The notes beneath the pieces are model-generated. The model was not told where the DNA came from and made no database searches. It was given only the letters and a program-made list of their open reading frames with translations. Shown here piece after piece: positions 16,190-26,097 of a stretch of DNA of 64,000 nt (within the stretch, counting starts at the first letter, position 1; every line of letters starts with the position of its first letter). The DNA is from Zoogloea sp044344315 (lineage in GTDB: Bacteria > Pseudomonadota > Gammaproteobacteria > Burkholderiales > Rhodocyclaceae), in contig NZ_JBIJDC010000010.1 of the NCBI RefSeq assembly GCF_044344315.1, forward strand, positions 4,312-68,311, in the 5' to 3' direction. The position numbers and the translations under genes were made by a program.

Positions 16190-16630
16190 GAAGAGAGTCT
16201 ACAGAAAATTTTGAAAAATATAGGGAAATTGTGGGGTATGCACCCCTCCCCCACCTTTCCGAACAGGCCGGGGCACTTCGGATTCGGATTCCGGTTCCGA
16301 CCTGAAAGAATGCGGCTTCGCCGTTTGTTTTGAATTTCAATAGGGCGCTTCGCGCCGAGGGAACGAGAAGAACAGATCGAGGCGCCTGCGGCGCGAGGGA
16401 TGGAGGCCGCTACCCACCAGGGGAGCCACCAGAGAGGCAGGAGGGGCACCGGCGCCCGTGTCTGCAGCCTGATGGCCTGTCACGGCGTAAGGGTCCCGGC
16501 GCGCTGCTGGCGTGGTCGGCATGGCACCGCTGAACCCGTGAGGGTTTGGCAGCAAGGAGGGCTGAATGGGCTGCACCAAGGCCCCAGGGCAGCGCCGCGG
16601 AACGCGCGAGGGCGCGCGCAGCTTTGCACC
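16190..16630. other. noncoding region of the satellite, candidate cos/pac site and promoter
   Basis: About 440 bp without a convincing gene. The left 60 bp are AT-rich and probably hold the minus-strand promoter for the RHH-terS unit. The rest is GC-rich, with repeated small hairpins of the type GGCGCTTCGCGCC (16344-16356), GCGCCTGCGGCGC (16381-16393) and CGGCTTCGCCG (16311-16321). An 80-codon minus-strand frame (16337-16579, TTG start) is present, but its composition looks noncoding. In phages the packaging site usually lies next to terS, so this is the best place to look for one. Confidence 0.4.
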
Positions 16631-16657
16631 TTGTGGGGGGAAATGTGGGGGGAATTT
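16631..16657 (+). repeat. 27-bp direct repeat, right copy (candidate integrase arm sites)
   Basis: Identical to 8288-8314 over 27 bp and in the same orientation. It holds two tandem TGTGGGGGGAA units and lies 64 bp inside the right attachment core. See the left copy for interpretation. Confidence 0.65.
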
Positions 16658-16675
16658 CCTGATCGGGGGCTAGAA

Positions 16676-16711
16676 AAGACTTAGGCCACTCCGAAGAGTG
16701 GCCTAAGTCTT
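16676..16711 (-). terminator. element-borne terminator of tRNA-Pro
   Basis: Perfect 15-bp stem (16676-16690 and 16697-16711) with loop CCGAAG, followed on the minus strand by TTTTCT. It lies 9 bp beyond the CCA end of the intact tRNA. Because it is inside the element, it replaces the original terminator, now at 8066-8107, which has the same loop. Confidence 0.85.
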
Positions 16712-16720
16712 TGTTTCCAT

Positions 16721-16798
<78 letters not shown>

Positions 16799-16852
16799 CA
16801 AGCTGCGCATTATAGACATCGTTTCGAGGTTTGCCAAGCCTCTTTTACATTC

Positions 16853-17803
16853 CTAGCCAGTAGTCGGGATCAGGAAGTCGTCGGAGATCCGGCAACCCAG
16901 GTCGAAGATGCGATCGCGGAAGTCTTCCAGGTACTTTCTGAAGCCACCTTCGAAGATACGTTCGATACGGCCGAAACGCAGGTGGGACTCCAGCTCTCCA
17001 GCCAGGCGCTCGGTTTCGGCCGAGCGGGCGTTGGAAACCCGGGTCAGGTTGGAATGCACTTCCTTCATGCTGCGGGCCAGAGAGCGGGGCATGTCGGCGC
17101 GCAGCACCAGCAGTTCGGCCACACGCAACGGGGTGATCTGGTCGCGGTAGACCTTGCGATATACCTCGAAGGCCGAGACGGACTGCAGCAGCGCACTCCA
17201 CTGGTAGTAATCAGTAGCGTGAGCTTGCTCCTCGTCGGCGCCCGGCAGCAGGTTGAGATACTTAACTTCAAGGATGCGCGCCGTGTTGTCGGCCCGTTCG
17301 AGGAAGGTACCCAGGCGGATGAAGCGCAAAGCCTCGTCCTGCAACATGGTGCCGATAGTGACCCCGCGGGAGAGGTGGGAACGGTACTTGACCCACTCGA
17401 AGAAAGCCCCGGGCCCGGACTCGAGAAGCTTGGCAACGGTGAAATCGCGCATCTTGAGCCAGGTTTCGTTGGAGGTTTCCCACAGCTCAGATGTCAGGGT
17501 GCCACGCACGGCGTGGGCGTTCTCGCGGGTGGCACGCAGGCAGCGGAAGATGCTGCCAGGGTTGTCCCGGTCAAAGATCATGAACTCAAGGACAGCCTCG
17601 GTGGAATAGGCAGGGTGCTTCGCCAGATAGGCGTCCTGCAGCTCCATGATCTTTAGCATGCCGGACCACATCGCCTCCACTTCCTCGCCATTCTGCGGCA
17701 GAAGGGAAAGTCGATAGGTGACATCAAGAATGCGTGCTGTGTTCTCGGCCCGCTCCATGTAGCGGGCCATCCAGAAAAGGTGATCAGCAGTGCGGCTCAG
17801 CAT
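16853..17803 (-). CDS. alpha-E domain protein (DUF403)
   Basis: This 316-residue all-helical cytoplasmic protein of the alpha-E/DUF403 family starts with the typical MLSRTADHLFWMARYMERAENTARI and has the internal repeat of that pattern (TFLERADNTARILEVKY). These proteins are almost always encoded next to a circularly permuted ATP-grasp ligase and often a transglutaminase-like protease. The set is thought to make or degrade a peptide, but its product is unknown. The gene starts 4 bp after the ATP-grasp stop, so the two form an operon. The tRNA-Pro gene lies directly downstream. Confidence 0.88.
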   Translation of the reverse strand: MLSRTADHLFWMARYMERAENTARILDVTYRLSLLPQNGEEVEAMWSGMLKIMELQDAYLAKHPAYSTEAVLEFMIFDRDNPGSIFRCLRATRENAHAVRGTLTSELWETSNETWLKMRDFTVAKLLESGPGAFFEWVKYRSHLSRGVTIGTMLQDEALRFIRLGTFLERADNTARILEVKYLNLLPGADEEQAHATDYYQWSALLQSVSAFEVYRKVYRDQITPLRVAELLVLRADMPRSLARSMKEVHSNLTRVSNARSAETERLAGELESHLRFGRIERIFEGGFRKYLEDFRDRIFDLGCRISDDFLIPTTG

Positions 17804-17807
17804 GTTT

Positions 17808-19226
17808 TCAGGCCTCCAGTACCCAAGTGTCCTTGGTGCCCCCGCCCTGCGAGGAGTTCACCACCAGTGATCCTTCGCGCAGCGCGACGCGGGTCAGGCC
17901 ACCCGGCACCATCTGCACTTCGGTCCCCGAGAGGACGAAGGGGCGCAGATCCAGGTGACGCGGCGCGATGCCGCTTTCGACGAAGGTCGGACAATTCGAA
18001 AGGGCCAGCGTGGGCTGGGCGATGTACTTCTCGGGGTTGGCGATCAAGTACTTGCGGAAGGTCTCGATCTGCTCCGCGGTGGACGCCGGCCCGACGAGCA
18101 TGCCGTAGCCACCGGCACCGTGTACCTCCTTGACCACCAGCTCGGGCAGATGGGCCAGGGTGTAAGCCAAATCCTCAGGCTTACGGCACATATAGGTGGG
18201 CACGTTATTGAGGATCGGCTCCTCACCCAGATAGAAACGGATCATTTCCGGGACGTAGGGATAGATGGACTTGTCGTCCGCCACACCGGTACCGATGGCA
18301 TTCGACAGCGTGACGCGGCCGGCCCGATAGGCATCCAGCAGGCCCGGCACGCCGAGCATGGAGTCCTTGCGGAAGTATTTCGGATCGAGGAAGTCGTCAT
18401 CCACCCGACGATAGATCACATCCACCCGGCGCGGACCCTGGGTCGTGCGCATGAAGACCTGGTCTTCACTGACGAACAGATCCTGACCTTCAACCAGCTC
18501 GACACCCATCTGCTGGGCCAGGAAGGCGTGCTCGAAGTAGGCGGAGTTATGAGCACCAGGAGTCAGCACGACCACGGTAGGATCCGTCACGCCTACCGGG
18601 GCCAGGCTGCGCAGAGTGTGCAGCAGCATGTCCGGGTAATGCTCGACGGGCGCAACCCGGTGGCGGGCGAACAGCTCGGGGAACAAGCGCATCATCATGC
18701 GACGGTCTTCAAGCATGTAGGAGACGCCCGACGGTACCCGCAGGTTGTCTTCAAGCACGTAGAACTCCCCCGCCCCTGCCCGCACCACGTCCACACCGGC
18801 GATGGCTGCGTAGATATCGCAGGGCACATTGACACCCTGCATTTCCGGGCGGTACTGGGCGTTGTTGAGCACCTGCTCGGCGGGGATATGCCCTGCCTTG
18901 AGGATTTCCTGATCGTGGTAGATGTCATGGATGAAGCAGTTCAGCGCCTTGACGCGCTGACGCAAGCCAGTCTCCAGATCCTTCCACTCCTGGGCGGGAA
19001 TGATGCGCGGAATGATGTCGAAGGGAATCAGACGCTCTGTACCCGATTCCTCACCGTACACCGCGAAGGTGATGCCGTAGCGATGGAACAGGGAATCTGC
19101 CTCTGCCCGCTTGCGGGCGATGCGGTCTGCCGGAGTCTCGCTCAGCCACGCGGCGTAGCCCGCGTAATGCGCACGGACACTCCCATCGTCCGCAGTCATT
19201 TCATTGAAGAATTTTGTGATGGCCAT
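17808..19226 (-). CDS. circularly permuted ATP-grasp protein (DUF404/DUF407)
   Basis: This 472-residue predicted ligase of the circularly permuted ATP-grasp type forms an acyl-phosphate and then an amide bond. Visible family segments are FDIIPRIIPAQEW, DIYHDQEILKAG, GEFYVLEDNLRVPSG, LTPGAHNSAYFEHAFLA, VELVEGQDL and the nucleotide-binding VKEVHGAGGYGMLVGP. The C terminus ends with the SSQGGGTKDTWVL signature. It lies 4 bp upstream of the alpha-E gene. The transglutaminase partner commonly seen with this pair may be the gene at 31669-32574, some 12 kb away. The first ATG at 19226 fits the family N terminus. Confidence 0.9.
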   Translation of the reverse strand: MAITKFFNEMTADDGSVRAHYAGYAAWLSETPADRIARKRAEADSLFHRYGITFAVYGEESGTERLIPFDIIPRIIPAQEWKDLETGLRQRVKALNCFIHDIYHDQEILKAGHIPAEQVLNNAQYRPEMQGVNVPCDIYAAIAGVDVVRAGAGEFYVLEDNLRVPSGVSYMLEDRRMMMRLFPELFARHRVAPVEHYPDMLLHTLRSLAPVGVTDPTVVVLTPGAHNSAYFEHAFLAQQMGVELVEGQDLFVSEDQVFMRTTQGPRRVDVIYRRVDDDFLDPKYFRKDSMLGVPGLLDAYRAGRVTLSNAIGTGVADDKSIYPYVPEMIRFYLGEEPILNNVPTYMCRKPEDLAYTLAHLPELVVKEVHGAGGYGMLVGPASTAEQIETFRKYLIANPEKYIAQPTLALSNCPTFVESGIAPRHLDLRPFVLSGTEVQMVPGGLTRVALREGSLVVNSSQGGGTKDTWVLEA

Positions 19227-19575
19227 TAGCGCTCGCCTGTTATGTTGTGAAGCGGAGATACCACTTTATGCTTAGCTAAAAGCATGCCAATCAAAAAACC
19301 CTTATAAACAAAAGACTTTTTGGCACGCTGACGCGCTTTCGCACCAAGACAGTGCGAGCGCACCGAACTGGGGAAGCCCCCATGCCGCAACTCGGTGCGC
19401 CTCCTCCCCTGCCCTCCCGGAAATCACGCTCCCCCGGTCACCTATGAAAGTCTCCACAGGGTTGGCACCACCACGTCGGAATACGACACACGGCTGTGAC
19501 GAATCTATTCCTTTAGTTATAGACAATGCCGATACAATCGCGCCCGGCCGCATGTGCTGCCCACCGGATTTCATC
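19227..19575. other. divergent intergenic region between ATP-grasp and TonB receptor genes
   Basis: About 350 bp that must hold promoters for both flanking operons. The 19260-19320 part is AT-rich. A possible plus-strand -10 element TACAAT lies near 19532, about 40 bp before the receptor start. An inverted repeat around CGCACCGAACT and AACTCGGTGCG spans about 19359-19401. No cobalamin-riboswitch box or clear Fur box was seen. Confidence 0.4.
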
Positions 19576-21546
19576 ATGTCAAAGTCTCTCGCCAAGCCCT
19601 TGCTCATTGCCGCCCTGGTCGCCGCCACCCCAACGGTTTCCGCCGAGGACAGCCTGAGCGCACTCAAGCTGATGAGCCTCGACGAACTTGCCGACCTACG
19701 CGTCAGCACGGCCACCCATCGCAGCGAGCGGCTCGAGGACACAGCGGCGGCGATCCACGTACTCACGGCCGAAGACATCCGGCGATCCGGCGCCACCTCC
19801 CTGCCCGAACTGCTTCGCACGGTCCCGGGCCTCAATGTGGCCCGCATCAGCGCCACTGAATGGGCTGTCAGCGCACGGGGCTTCAACAACCAGTTTGCCA
19901 ACAAACTACTCGTCATGGTGGATGGGCGCAGTGTTTACACCCCTTTCTTTTCAGGCGTGCTGTGGGACGAGTTGAACATCGTCATTCAGGACATCGAACG
20001 CGTCGAAATCGTTCGTGGGCCGGGGGGTTCCACCTGGGGGGCAAATGCGGTCAATGGCGTTATCAACATCATCACCCGTCATGCCGAGGATACCCAGGGG
20101 ACACTCGTCAGTGTCGTCACTGGCGATCTCCAGTCCGAACTCGTCCTGCGCAATGGCTTCAAGGCCGGCGATAACGGTCACGCCCGGGTGTGGGCCAAAG
20201 TCCACCAGAACGACCGCCTCGCAGGTAGCGCCGACGACATCAGTGATATCCGCTGGCGGGGTGGCCGGGCCGGCTTTCGCGGTGACTGGGAAACGGGCGG
20301 CGGCAACCTGATGATCGAGGGCGAGAGCTTCCGCGAACTGAAGCGCCAGGAGCGCGCCTACTCGGGTGCTCACGTTCTCGGTCAGTGGTCTCGGAGCAGC
20401 GGCGGGGCACGTGACGAGTTGCGGGCCTACTTCAACCGCTTCACCCTCGATCACTGGATGGTACTCAACAATGGGGCCCGGGCAGAGCTGGACACCTTCG
20501 ATCTGGGCTATCGTCACCATTTCACGCCCATCGGCGGACACAACCTCATCGCGGGTGTCGGCTACCGCAACATTGCCAGCGACGCCCAGATGACGCCTCC
20601 AGCCGGCGTCAGCCGCAGCAGTCGCACCGACCAGTTGTTCAGCGCCTTCGCCGAAGACACCCTGGCCTTGGCCGAGCGCCTTCAGGTCACAGTCGGTGTC
20701 AAGGTCGAGCACAATGAGTTCACCGGCGTCGAATGGCAACCTTCCGCCAGGATGCGCTGGTCACCGGCCAGGGGGAATACCCTGTGGGCTTCCGTGGCCC
20801 GTGCCGTGCGTACCCCGTCGATCATCGAAGACAGCGCGCGCCTGAGTTCCTACATACCACCCCGCGCCTTCACCGGCGGCCTGCCCCTGTTTGTCACCTC
20901 CCATGGCAACCCCAATCTCGACGCAGAACGGCTGATCGCCTACGAACTGGGTTATCGGGTCCAGATCAACCCCCGCCTCAGCTTCGACGCCAGCGTGTTT
21001 CTCAACGATTATGATCGCCTGCTGACGGTAGACCTGATCGGTGCCCCCCGACTGGTCGCGAGCCTGCCAAGCCCCTATCTCACCTGGAATGCCCTTGCCG
21101 GCAATGCCCTGAAGGGAAAGGCACGCGGCTTCGAACTGTCGATGGACTACCGCCCGAGCGACACCTGGCGCGTACAGACCAGCTACTCTCACCTTGACAT
21201 GAACCTGGCCACCCAACCGGGCAACACCGAGATCAACCCCCTGCGGGCAACCGGCGAATCTCCGACCCACCAGGCCATGCTCGCCGTCCGTCACGACCTG
21301 CGTCACGACCTGGAGCTGGACCTGCAAGCCCGCTATGTGAGCGCGCTACACACCTACAGCATTCCGGATTACCTTACCGCAGACCTGCGCCTGAGCTGGC
21401 GCGCCACCAGCCGGCTCGACCTTGCCCTCAATGGTCGTAACCTGATCGGCCCGGCCCGGAAGGAATTCGGCACCAACCTGGTCAATGCCAGTGATGCCTA
21501 CCTGATCCCGCGGGAGTACTACCTCACGGCCAATCTGCGCTTCTGA
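19576..21546 (+). CDS. TonB-dependent outer-membrane receptor
   Basis: This 656-residue receptor has a signal peptide (1-23, cleavage after TPTVSA), a plug domain at about 45-155 and a 22-strand barrel to the terminal Phe (TANLRF). The plug shows the standard AAIHVLTAEDIRRSGATSLPEL strand/helix, the ARGFNNQFANKLLVMVDGR loop, and IERVEIVRGPGGSTWGANAVNGVINI. The substrate is not evident; this compact type is often annotated for siderophore, vitamin B12 or copper-related uptake. ATG 19576 gives a clean signal peptide, so the frame back to 19444 is not used. A YfiR-like gene and a CHASE8 hybrid kinase follow in the same operon. Confidence 0.88.
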   Translation: MSKSLAKPLLIAALVAATPTVSAEDSLSALKLMSLDELADLRVSTATHRSERLEDTAAAIHVLTAEDIRRSGATSLPELLRTVPGLNVARISATEWAVSARGFNNQFANKLLVMVDGRSVYTPFFSGVLWDELNIVIQDIERVEIVRGPGGSTWGANAVNGVINIITRHAEDTQGTLVSVVTGDLQSELVLRNGFKAGDNGHARVWAKVHQNDRLAGSADDISDIRWRGGRAGFRGDWETGGGNLMIEGESFRELKRQERAYSGAHVLGQWSRSSGGARDELRAYFNRFTLDHWMVLNNGARAELDTFDLGYRHHFTPIGGHNLIAGVGYRNIASDAQMTPPAGVSRSSRTDQLFSAFAEDTLALAERLQVTVGVKVEHNEFTGVEWQPSARMRWSPARGNTLWASVARAVRTPSIIEDSARLSSYIPPRAFTGGLPLFVTSHGNPNLDAERLIAYELGYRVQINPRLSFDASVFLNDYDRLLTVDLIGAPRLVASLPSPYLTWNALAGNALKGKARGFELSMDYRPSDTWRVQTSYSHLDMNLATQPGNTEINPLRATGESPTHQAMLAVRHDLRHDLELDLQARYVSALHTYSIPDYLTADLRLSWRATSRLDLALNGRNLIGPARKEFGTNLVNASDAYLIPREYYLTANLRF

Positions 21547-21554
21547 CCCCTGCT

Positions 21555-22160
21555 TTGCTGCATACCGGCTTGCCGCTCCTTCTCGCTCGTCTGTTGCGCT
21601 GCCGCACCGCGGGTGTGTCGGTGCTGCTCGCCCTTTCGGCATCCCCCCACGCGGGCGACTCGAGCCCGGCAGCCTTTGCAGAAAACGAAGTGAAGGCCGC
21701 CTTTGTCTATAATTTCGCCCATTTTGTGCGCTGGCCCGACGGACACACCCTGCGGCCCGGCGATGCTTTCCGGTATTGCGTGTTCGACGAAACCCTTGCC
21801 CCCCTGCTCGCCAAGGCCGTTGCCGGTGAGACCCTGGACGGGCACCCCTTGATCGTCCAACGCCAGCCAGATATGCGCAACCTCCAGGAATGCCACTTGA
21901 TCTATTTCGGTGAACAATCCGTGATTGGCCCTGTCTTCCAGGCAGAGCTGCTCAGGCGTCTGGCCGGCAGCGCGATCCTCACCGTCAGTGACCAGCCTGG
22001 CTTTGCGGCCCGGGGCGGCATGATCACCCTGACCCGCAAACGCGGGCGCATTCACCCGGTCATCAATACCGACGCCATTGAACGTGCTGACCTGAGGGTC
22101 AGCGCCAAGCTGCTCAACCTCGCCACCCTCACCCATGACGGCAAGGGAGGCACACAATGA
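21555..22160 (+). CDS. YfiR/HmsC-family periplasmic protein (DUF4154)
   Basis: This protein of about 200 residues has an N-terminal signal region and a YfiR-like domain: ENEVKAAFVYNFAHFVRWPDG, then YCVFDETLAPLL, ECHLIYFGEQS, AILTVSDQPGFAARGGMITLTRKRGRIHPVIN. In the YfiBNR system the periplasmic YfiR holds down the CHASE8-containing cyclase YfiN. The start is uncertain: TTG 21555 and GTG 21615 are both possible and neither has a clear ribosome site, so coupling to the receptor gene 8 bp upstream is likely. It overlaps the kinase gene by 4 bp. By analogy it could inhibit that kinase in the periplasm. Confidence 0.82.
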   Translation: MLHTGLPLLLARLLRCRTAGVSVLLALSASPHAGDSSPAAFAENEVKAAFVYNFAHFVRWPDGHTLRPGDAFRYCVFDETLAPLLAKAVAGETLDGHPLIVQRQPDMRNLQECHLIYFGEQSVIGPVFQAELLRRLAGSAILTVSDQPGFAARGGMITLTRKRGRIHPVINTDAIERADLRVSAKLLNLATLTHDGKGGTQ

Positions 22161-24094
22161 AACGCCTGGGTGACTACCCGATCAAGCGCCAGGTGGTGCT
22201 GATCGCCCTGATCACCACCACCCTCGGCCTGGTCGTGGCACTGATGCTACTGGTTTACAGCGAGCTTCAGACCGCAGCCCGGGCCATGCAGGACAACGCA
22301 CACGTCCTGACCCGTCTGGTGGGTGTCAACAGCACTGCCGCCGTCAGCTTCCAGGACCCGGAGGCCGCCCAGGAGATCATCAACGCGCTCGGCAGCGCAC
22401 CGGACGTGATCGCTGCCACCCTGCGCAGCCCGGAGGGCAAGGTCTTCGCCGAATACCACAGCGAGTTCCCGGCGCACGCCGAAGTGCTGGCCATCGTCGA
22501 GGATCACCACAGTGATCACGCCCACGCGGGCGCCCCCTACGGCTCACCACGACATCCCCTCGGCCTGCTTCTCGGCGCCCCCTTCCTGGAGATCGCCAAT
22601 CCGGTCATCGTCGGCGGCAGGCAGGTGGGCACCATTGAAGCCTATTTCGACCTGACCCCCCTGCGCAACCTTGTGCACAAGCGAGTCCTTACCGCATCCG
22701 GCGTGCTGCTGGCCGCCTCGCTGCTGGCCTGGCTCCTCGCCACCCGCCTGCAGCGACTGATTGCCAGCCCCATTGAGAATCTTGCCCGACAAATGCGGCG
22801 GGTGTCGGAAACCCGCGACTACGCCCTGCGCGTCAGCCCGGAGAGCAGCAATGAAATCGGCACGCTGATGGACGGTTTCAACACCATGCTCGACCAGATC
22901 GAAGCCCGGGACGGACAACTGCGCGTGGCCAAGGAAGCTGCCGAACATGCCAACCAGGCCAAGTCCCTGTTCCTGGCCACGATGAGCCACGAAATCCGGA
23001 CACCGATGAACGGCATCATCGGCATGGCCGAGCTCCTCGCCTACACCCGCCTGGACACCGAACAGGAACGCTTCGTAGGGCATATCCGCAGCTCCGCCGA
23101 CAGCTTGCTGCGGGTGATCAACGATATCCTCGACTTCTCCAAGCTCGAGGCCGGCCGCATGACCATCGAGGCCCTGCCCTGCTCACCCCGGACCATTGTC
23201 GAGGACATCACCGGCTTCTTCCTGCACAAGACAATCGAGAAGAAACTCACCCTGCACTGCCATATCGACGAAAATCTGCCCGAACGAATCGAGGCCGACC
23301 CCGACCGCCTGCGCCAGATCCTCATCAATCTGGTGGGCAATGCCATCAAATTCACCGTGAACGGTGACATCCACCTCCGGCTCTCCTCCCAGCCCGTCTG
23401 CGGAAGCAGCCCCCCGGCCGTCCGCCTGCACTTCAGCGTTGAGGACTCGGGCATCGGCATCGAAGCGGACATCCTGCCCCAGCTGTTCACCCCCTTCACT
23501 CAGGCCGACAACTCCCATGCCCGCCGTTACGGCGGCACCGGGCTCGGGCTGGCCATCAGCCATGAGCTGGTCCAACTCATGGGCGGAGAGATCGGCGCCT
23601 CAAGCCAGCCGGGCAAGGGCTCCACATTCTGGTTCTCCGTGCTTACACCCGTGCTGACCAGCGCGCCTATTAACGCTCCCATGCTCGAACCTGTGCCCCC
23701 AAAAAGGGATGTGCCAAGTCTGGCCGGCCTGCAGGTGCTGGTGGCCGAGGACAACACCATCAACCAGCTGTTAGCCACAATGCAGCTGGAAGAACTCCAG
23801 TGCGCGGCAAGCACCGTCGGCAACGGCAAGGAAGCGCTCCAGATGCTCGCCCAACAGCACTTCGACGTGATCCTTATGGATTGCCAGATGCCGCTCATGG
23901 ACGGCTACGAAACCACCCGACGCATCCGTGCCAGTGAAAAGGATGGGCAACATATCCCGATCATCGCCGTCACCGCCAACGCAATGGAAGACGAACGCGA
24001 GGCAGCCCTTGCCTGCGGCATGGACGACTTCCTGACCAAGCCCTACAGCTACGCCGAGCTGCAGGAAACCCTCCTGCGCCTGGCCCGCCCGTAG
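22157..24094 (+). CDS. CHASE8-HAMP hybrid sensor histidine kinase with receiver domain
   Basis: This 645-residue inner-membrane kinase has TM1 at about 13-34, a periplasmic CHASE8-type domain (about 35-172), TM2 (177-197) and HAMP (196-250). HisKA has the phospho-acceptor His278 (SHEIRTP), followed by a HATPase domain with GGTGLGL, and a C-terminal receiver with Asp575 (LMDCQMPLMDG). The periplasmic domain contains a His-rich loop (HHSDHAHAG, His117, 118, 121, 123), which could bind a metal ion. In YfiN the same sensory half drives a GGDEF domain; here it drives phosphorelay. It is coupled to the YfiR-like gene by an ATGA overlap. No HPt or output regulator is adjacent. Confidence 0.9.
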   Translation: MKRLGDYPIKRQVVLIALITTTLGLVVALMLLVYSELQTAARAMQDNAHVLTRLVGVNSTAAVSFQDPEAAQEIINALGSAPDVIAATLRSPEGKVFAEYHSEFPAHAEVLAIVEDHHSDHAHAGAPYGSPRHPLGLLLGAPFLEIANPVIVGGRQVGTIEAYFDLTPLRNLVHKRVLTASGVLLAASLLAWLLATRLQRLIASPIENLARQMRRVSETRDYALRVSPESSNEIGTLMDGFNTMLDQIEARDGQLRVAKEAAEHANQAKSLFLATMSHEIRTPMNGIIGMAELLAYTRLDTEQERFVGHIRSSADSLLRVINDILDFSKLEAGRMTIEALPCSPRTIVEDITGFFLHKTIEKKLTLHCHIDENLPERIEADPDRLRQILINLVGNAIKFTVNGDIHLRLSSQPVCGSSPPAVRLHFSVEDSGIGIEADILPQLFTPFTQADNSHARRYGGTGLGLAISHELVQLMGGEIGASSQPGKGSTFWFSVLTPVLTSAPINAPMLEPVPPKRDVPSLAGLQVLVAEDNTINQLLATMQLEELQCAASTVGNGKEALQMLAQQHFDVILMDCQMPLMDGYETTRRIRASEKDGQHIPIIAVTANAMEDEREAALACGMDDFLTKPYSYAELQETLLRLARP

Positions 24095-24262
24095 GTCGCC
24101 CGCTGAGGCCGCCTGACCCAATTCAGGGCAAGCGGAAAAAATCCTTTCAAGGCATCCACTTGCCCCAGCCCCCCACACCTTGTCCACAGCCTTTCCCACT
24201 GCGGCTGTGGGCAAAGCCCGGGCCTGTGCAAAAATGCGCATCTCCCAACGCATTGCCCCCTC

Positions 24263-24964
24263 ATGAGCCAACCGGCCGCAGCAACACTCGCCTCCGTCGA
24301 TCCGCCACCGCCGATTGTCTATGCACCACCTGCAGGTGTGCCGCAAATCCTGTTCATGGACGAAGTCCTGTTGGTCATCGACAAACCCGCCGGCCTGCTG
24401 TCAGTGCCCGGGCGCGGCCCCGATCACGCGGACAGCCTGGCCAGCCGGATACAGGCCGAATACCCCGACGCACGCATTGTTCACCGCCTGGACCTGGCTA
24501 CCTCGGGGCTGCTGGTGATGGCCCGGGGGCATGAGATGGAGCGTCGCCTCAGCATCGCCTTTCAGCAGCGGCAGGTCGACAAGTACTACGTGGCCGTGGT
24601 GGCCGGACATCCTCAGCCGGAGCGAAGCCAGATCAACCTTCCGCTGATTGCCGACTGGCCCAACCGGCCCAGGCAGAAAGTGGATCGGGAAACCGGGAAA
24701 CCATCCCTGACCACCTACACCGTGATTGAGCACGACGACACAACCCTCACCAGCCGAGTCGAGCTCCAGCCCCTCACAGGGCGCACTCACCAGCTGCGCG
24801 TGCATCTGATGGCCATCGGACATCCAATCCTGGGAGACGATCTGTATGCCGACCCGGCAAGCCGGGCCGCGGCGCCGCGCCTGCTGCTGCATGCCACACG
24901 GCTGGATCTGCCGCACCCCGGAAACGGCCGGCGAATGACGTTTTCCAGTCCAGCCCCATTCTGA
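24263..24964 (+). CDS. rluA: RluA-family rRNA/tRNA pseudouridine synthase
   Basis: This 233-residue enzyme converts uridine to pseudouridine; E. coli RluA acts on 23S rRNA U746 and tRNA U32. The catalytic motif HRLDLATSGLLV carries Asp77. The KPAGLLSVPGRG segment (41-52) and the C-terminal GRTHQLRVHLMAIGHPILGD, followed by LLLHATRLDLPHP, complete the family signatures. It lacks an N-terminal S4 domain, which fits RluA rather than RluC or RluD. The length is close to E. coli RluA. It is a single gene after the kinase operon, convergent with fbpC. Confidence 0.85.
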   Translation: MSQPAAATLASVDPPPPIVYAPPAGVPQILFMDEVLLVIDKPAGLLSVPGRGPDHADSLASRIQAEYPDARIVHRLDLATSGLLVMARGHEMERRLSIAFQQRQVDKYYVAVVAGHPQPERSQINLPLIADWPNRPRQKVDRETGKPSLTTYTVIEHDDTTLTSRVELQPLTGRTHQLRVHLMAIGHPILGDDLYADPASRAAAPRLLLHATRLDLPHPGNGRRMTFSSPAPF

Positions 24965-24995
24965 ACGGCGGGGCTCGACACAAGGAGGGAAGCGA

Positions 24996-26060
<1,065 letters not shown>

Positions 26061-26097
26061 GGTATCGATTATAATTCGCAACAAGCCGAAAAATCTC
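26061..26097. promoter_or_regulatory. short divergent promoter region of fbpC and fbpB
   Basis: Only 37 bp separate the two start codons. A perfect TATAAT at 26070-26075 on plus lies inside the near-palindromic CGATTATAATTCG. It could serve as a -10 for the permease, and its dyad as an iron-regulator (Fur-type) site. The match to a full Fur box is poor, so iron control is inferred mainly from the gene functions. Confidence 0.35.

Noticed and set aside
16337..16579. 80-codon minus-strand frame in the satellite control region
   Set aside because: TTG start without ribosome site and Pro/Arg/Ala-rich composition. A small phage protein cannot be excluded, but support is too weak.
19227..19575. 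Cobalamin riboswitch before the TonB receptor gene
   Set aside because: The conserved B12-box bases were not found; only an ordinary inverted repeat is present.
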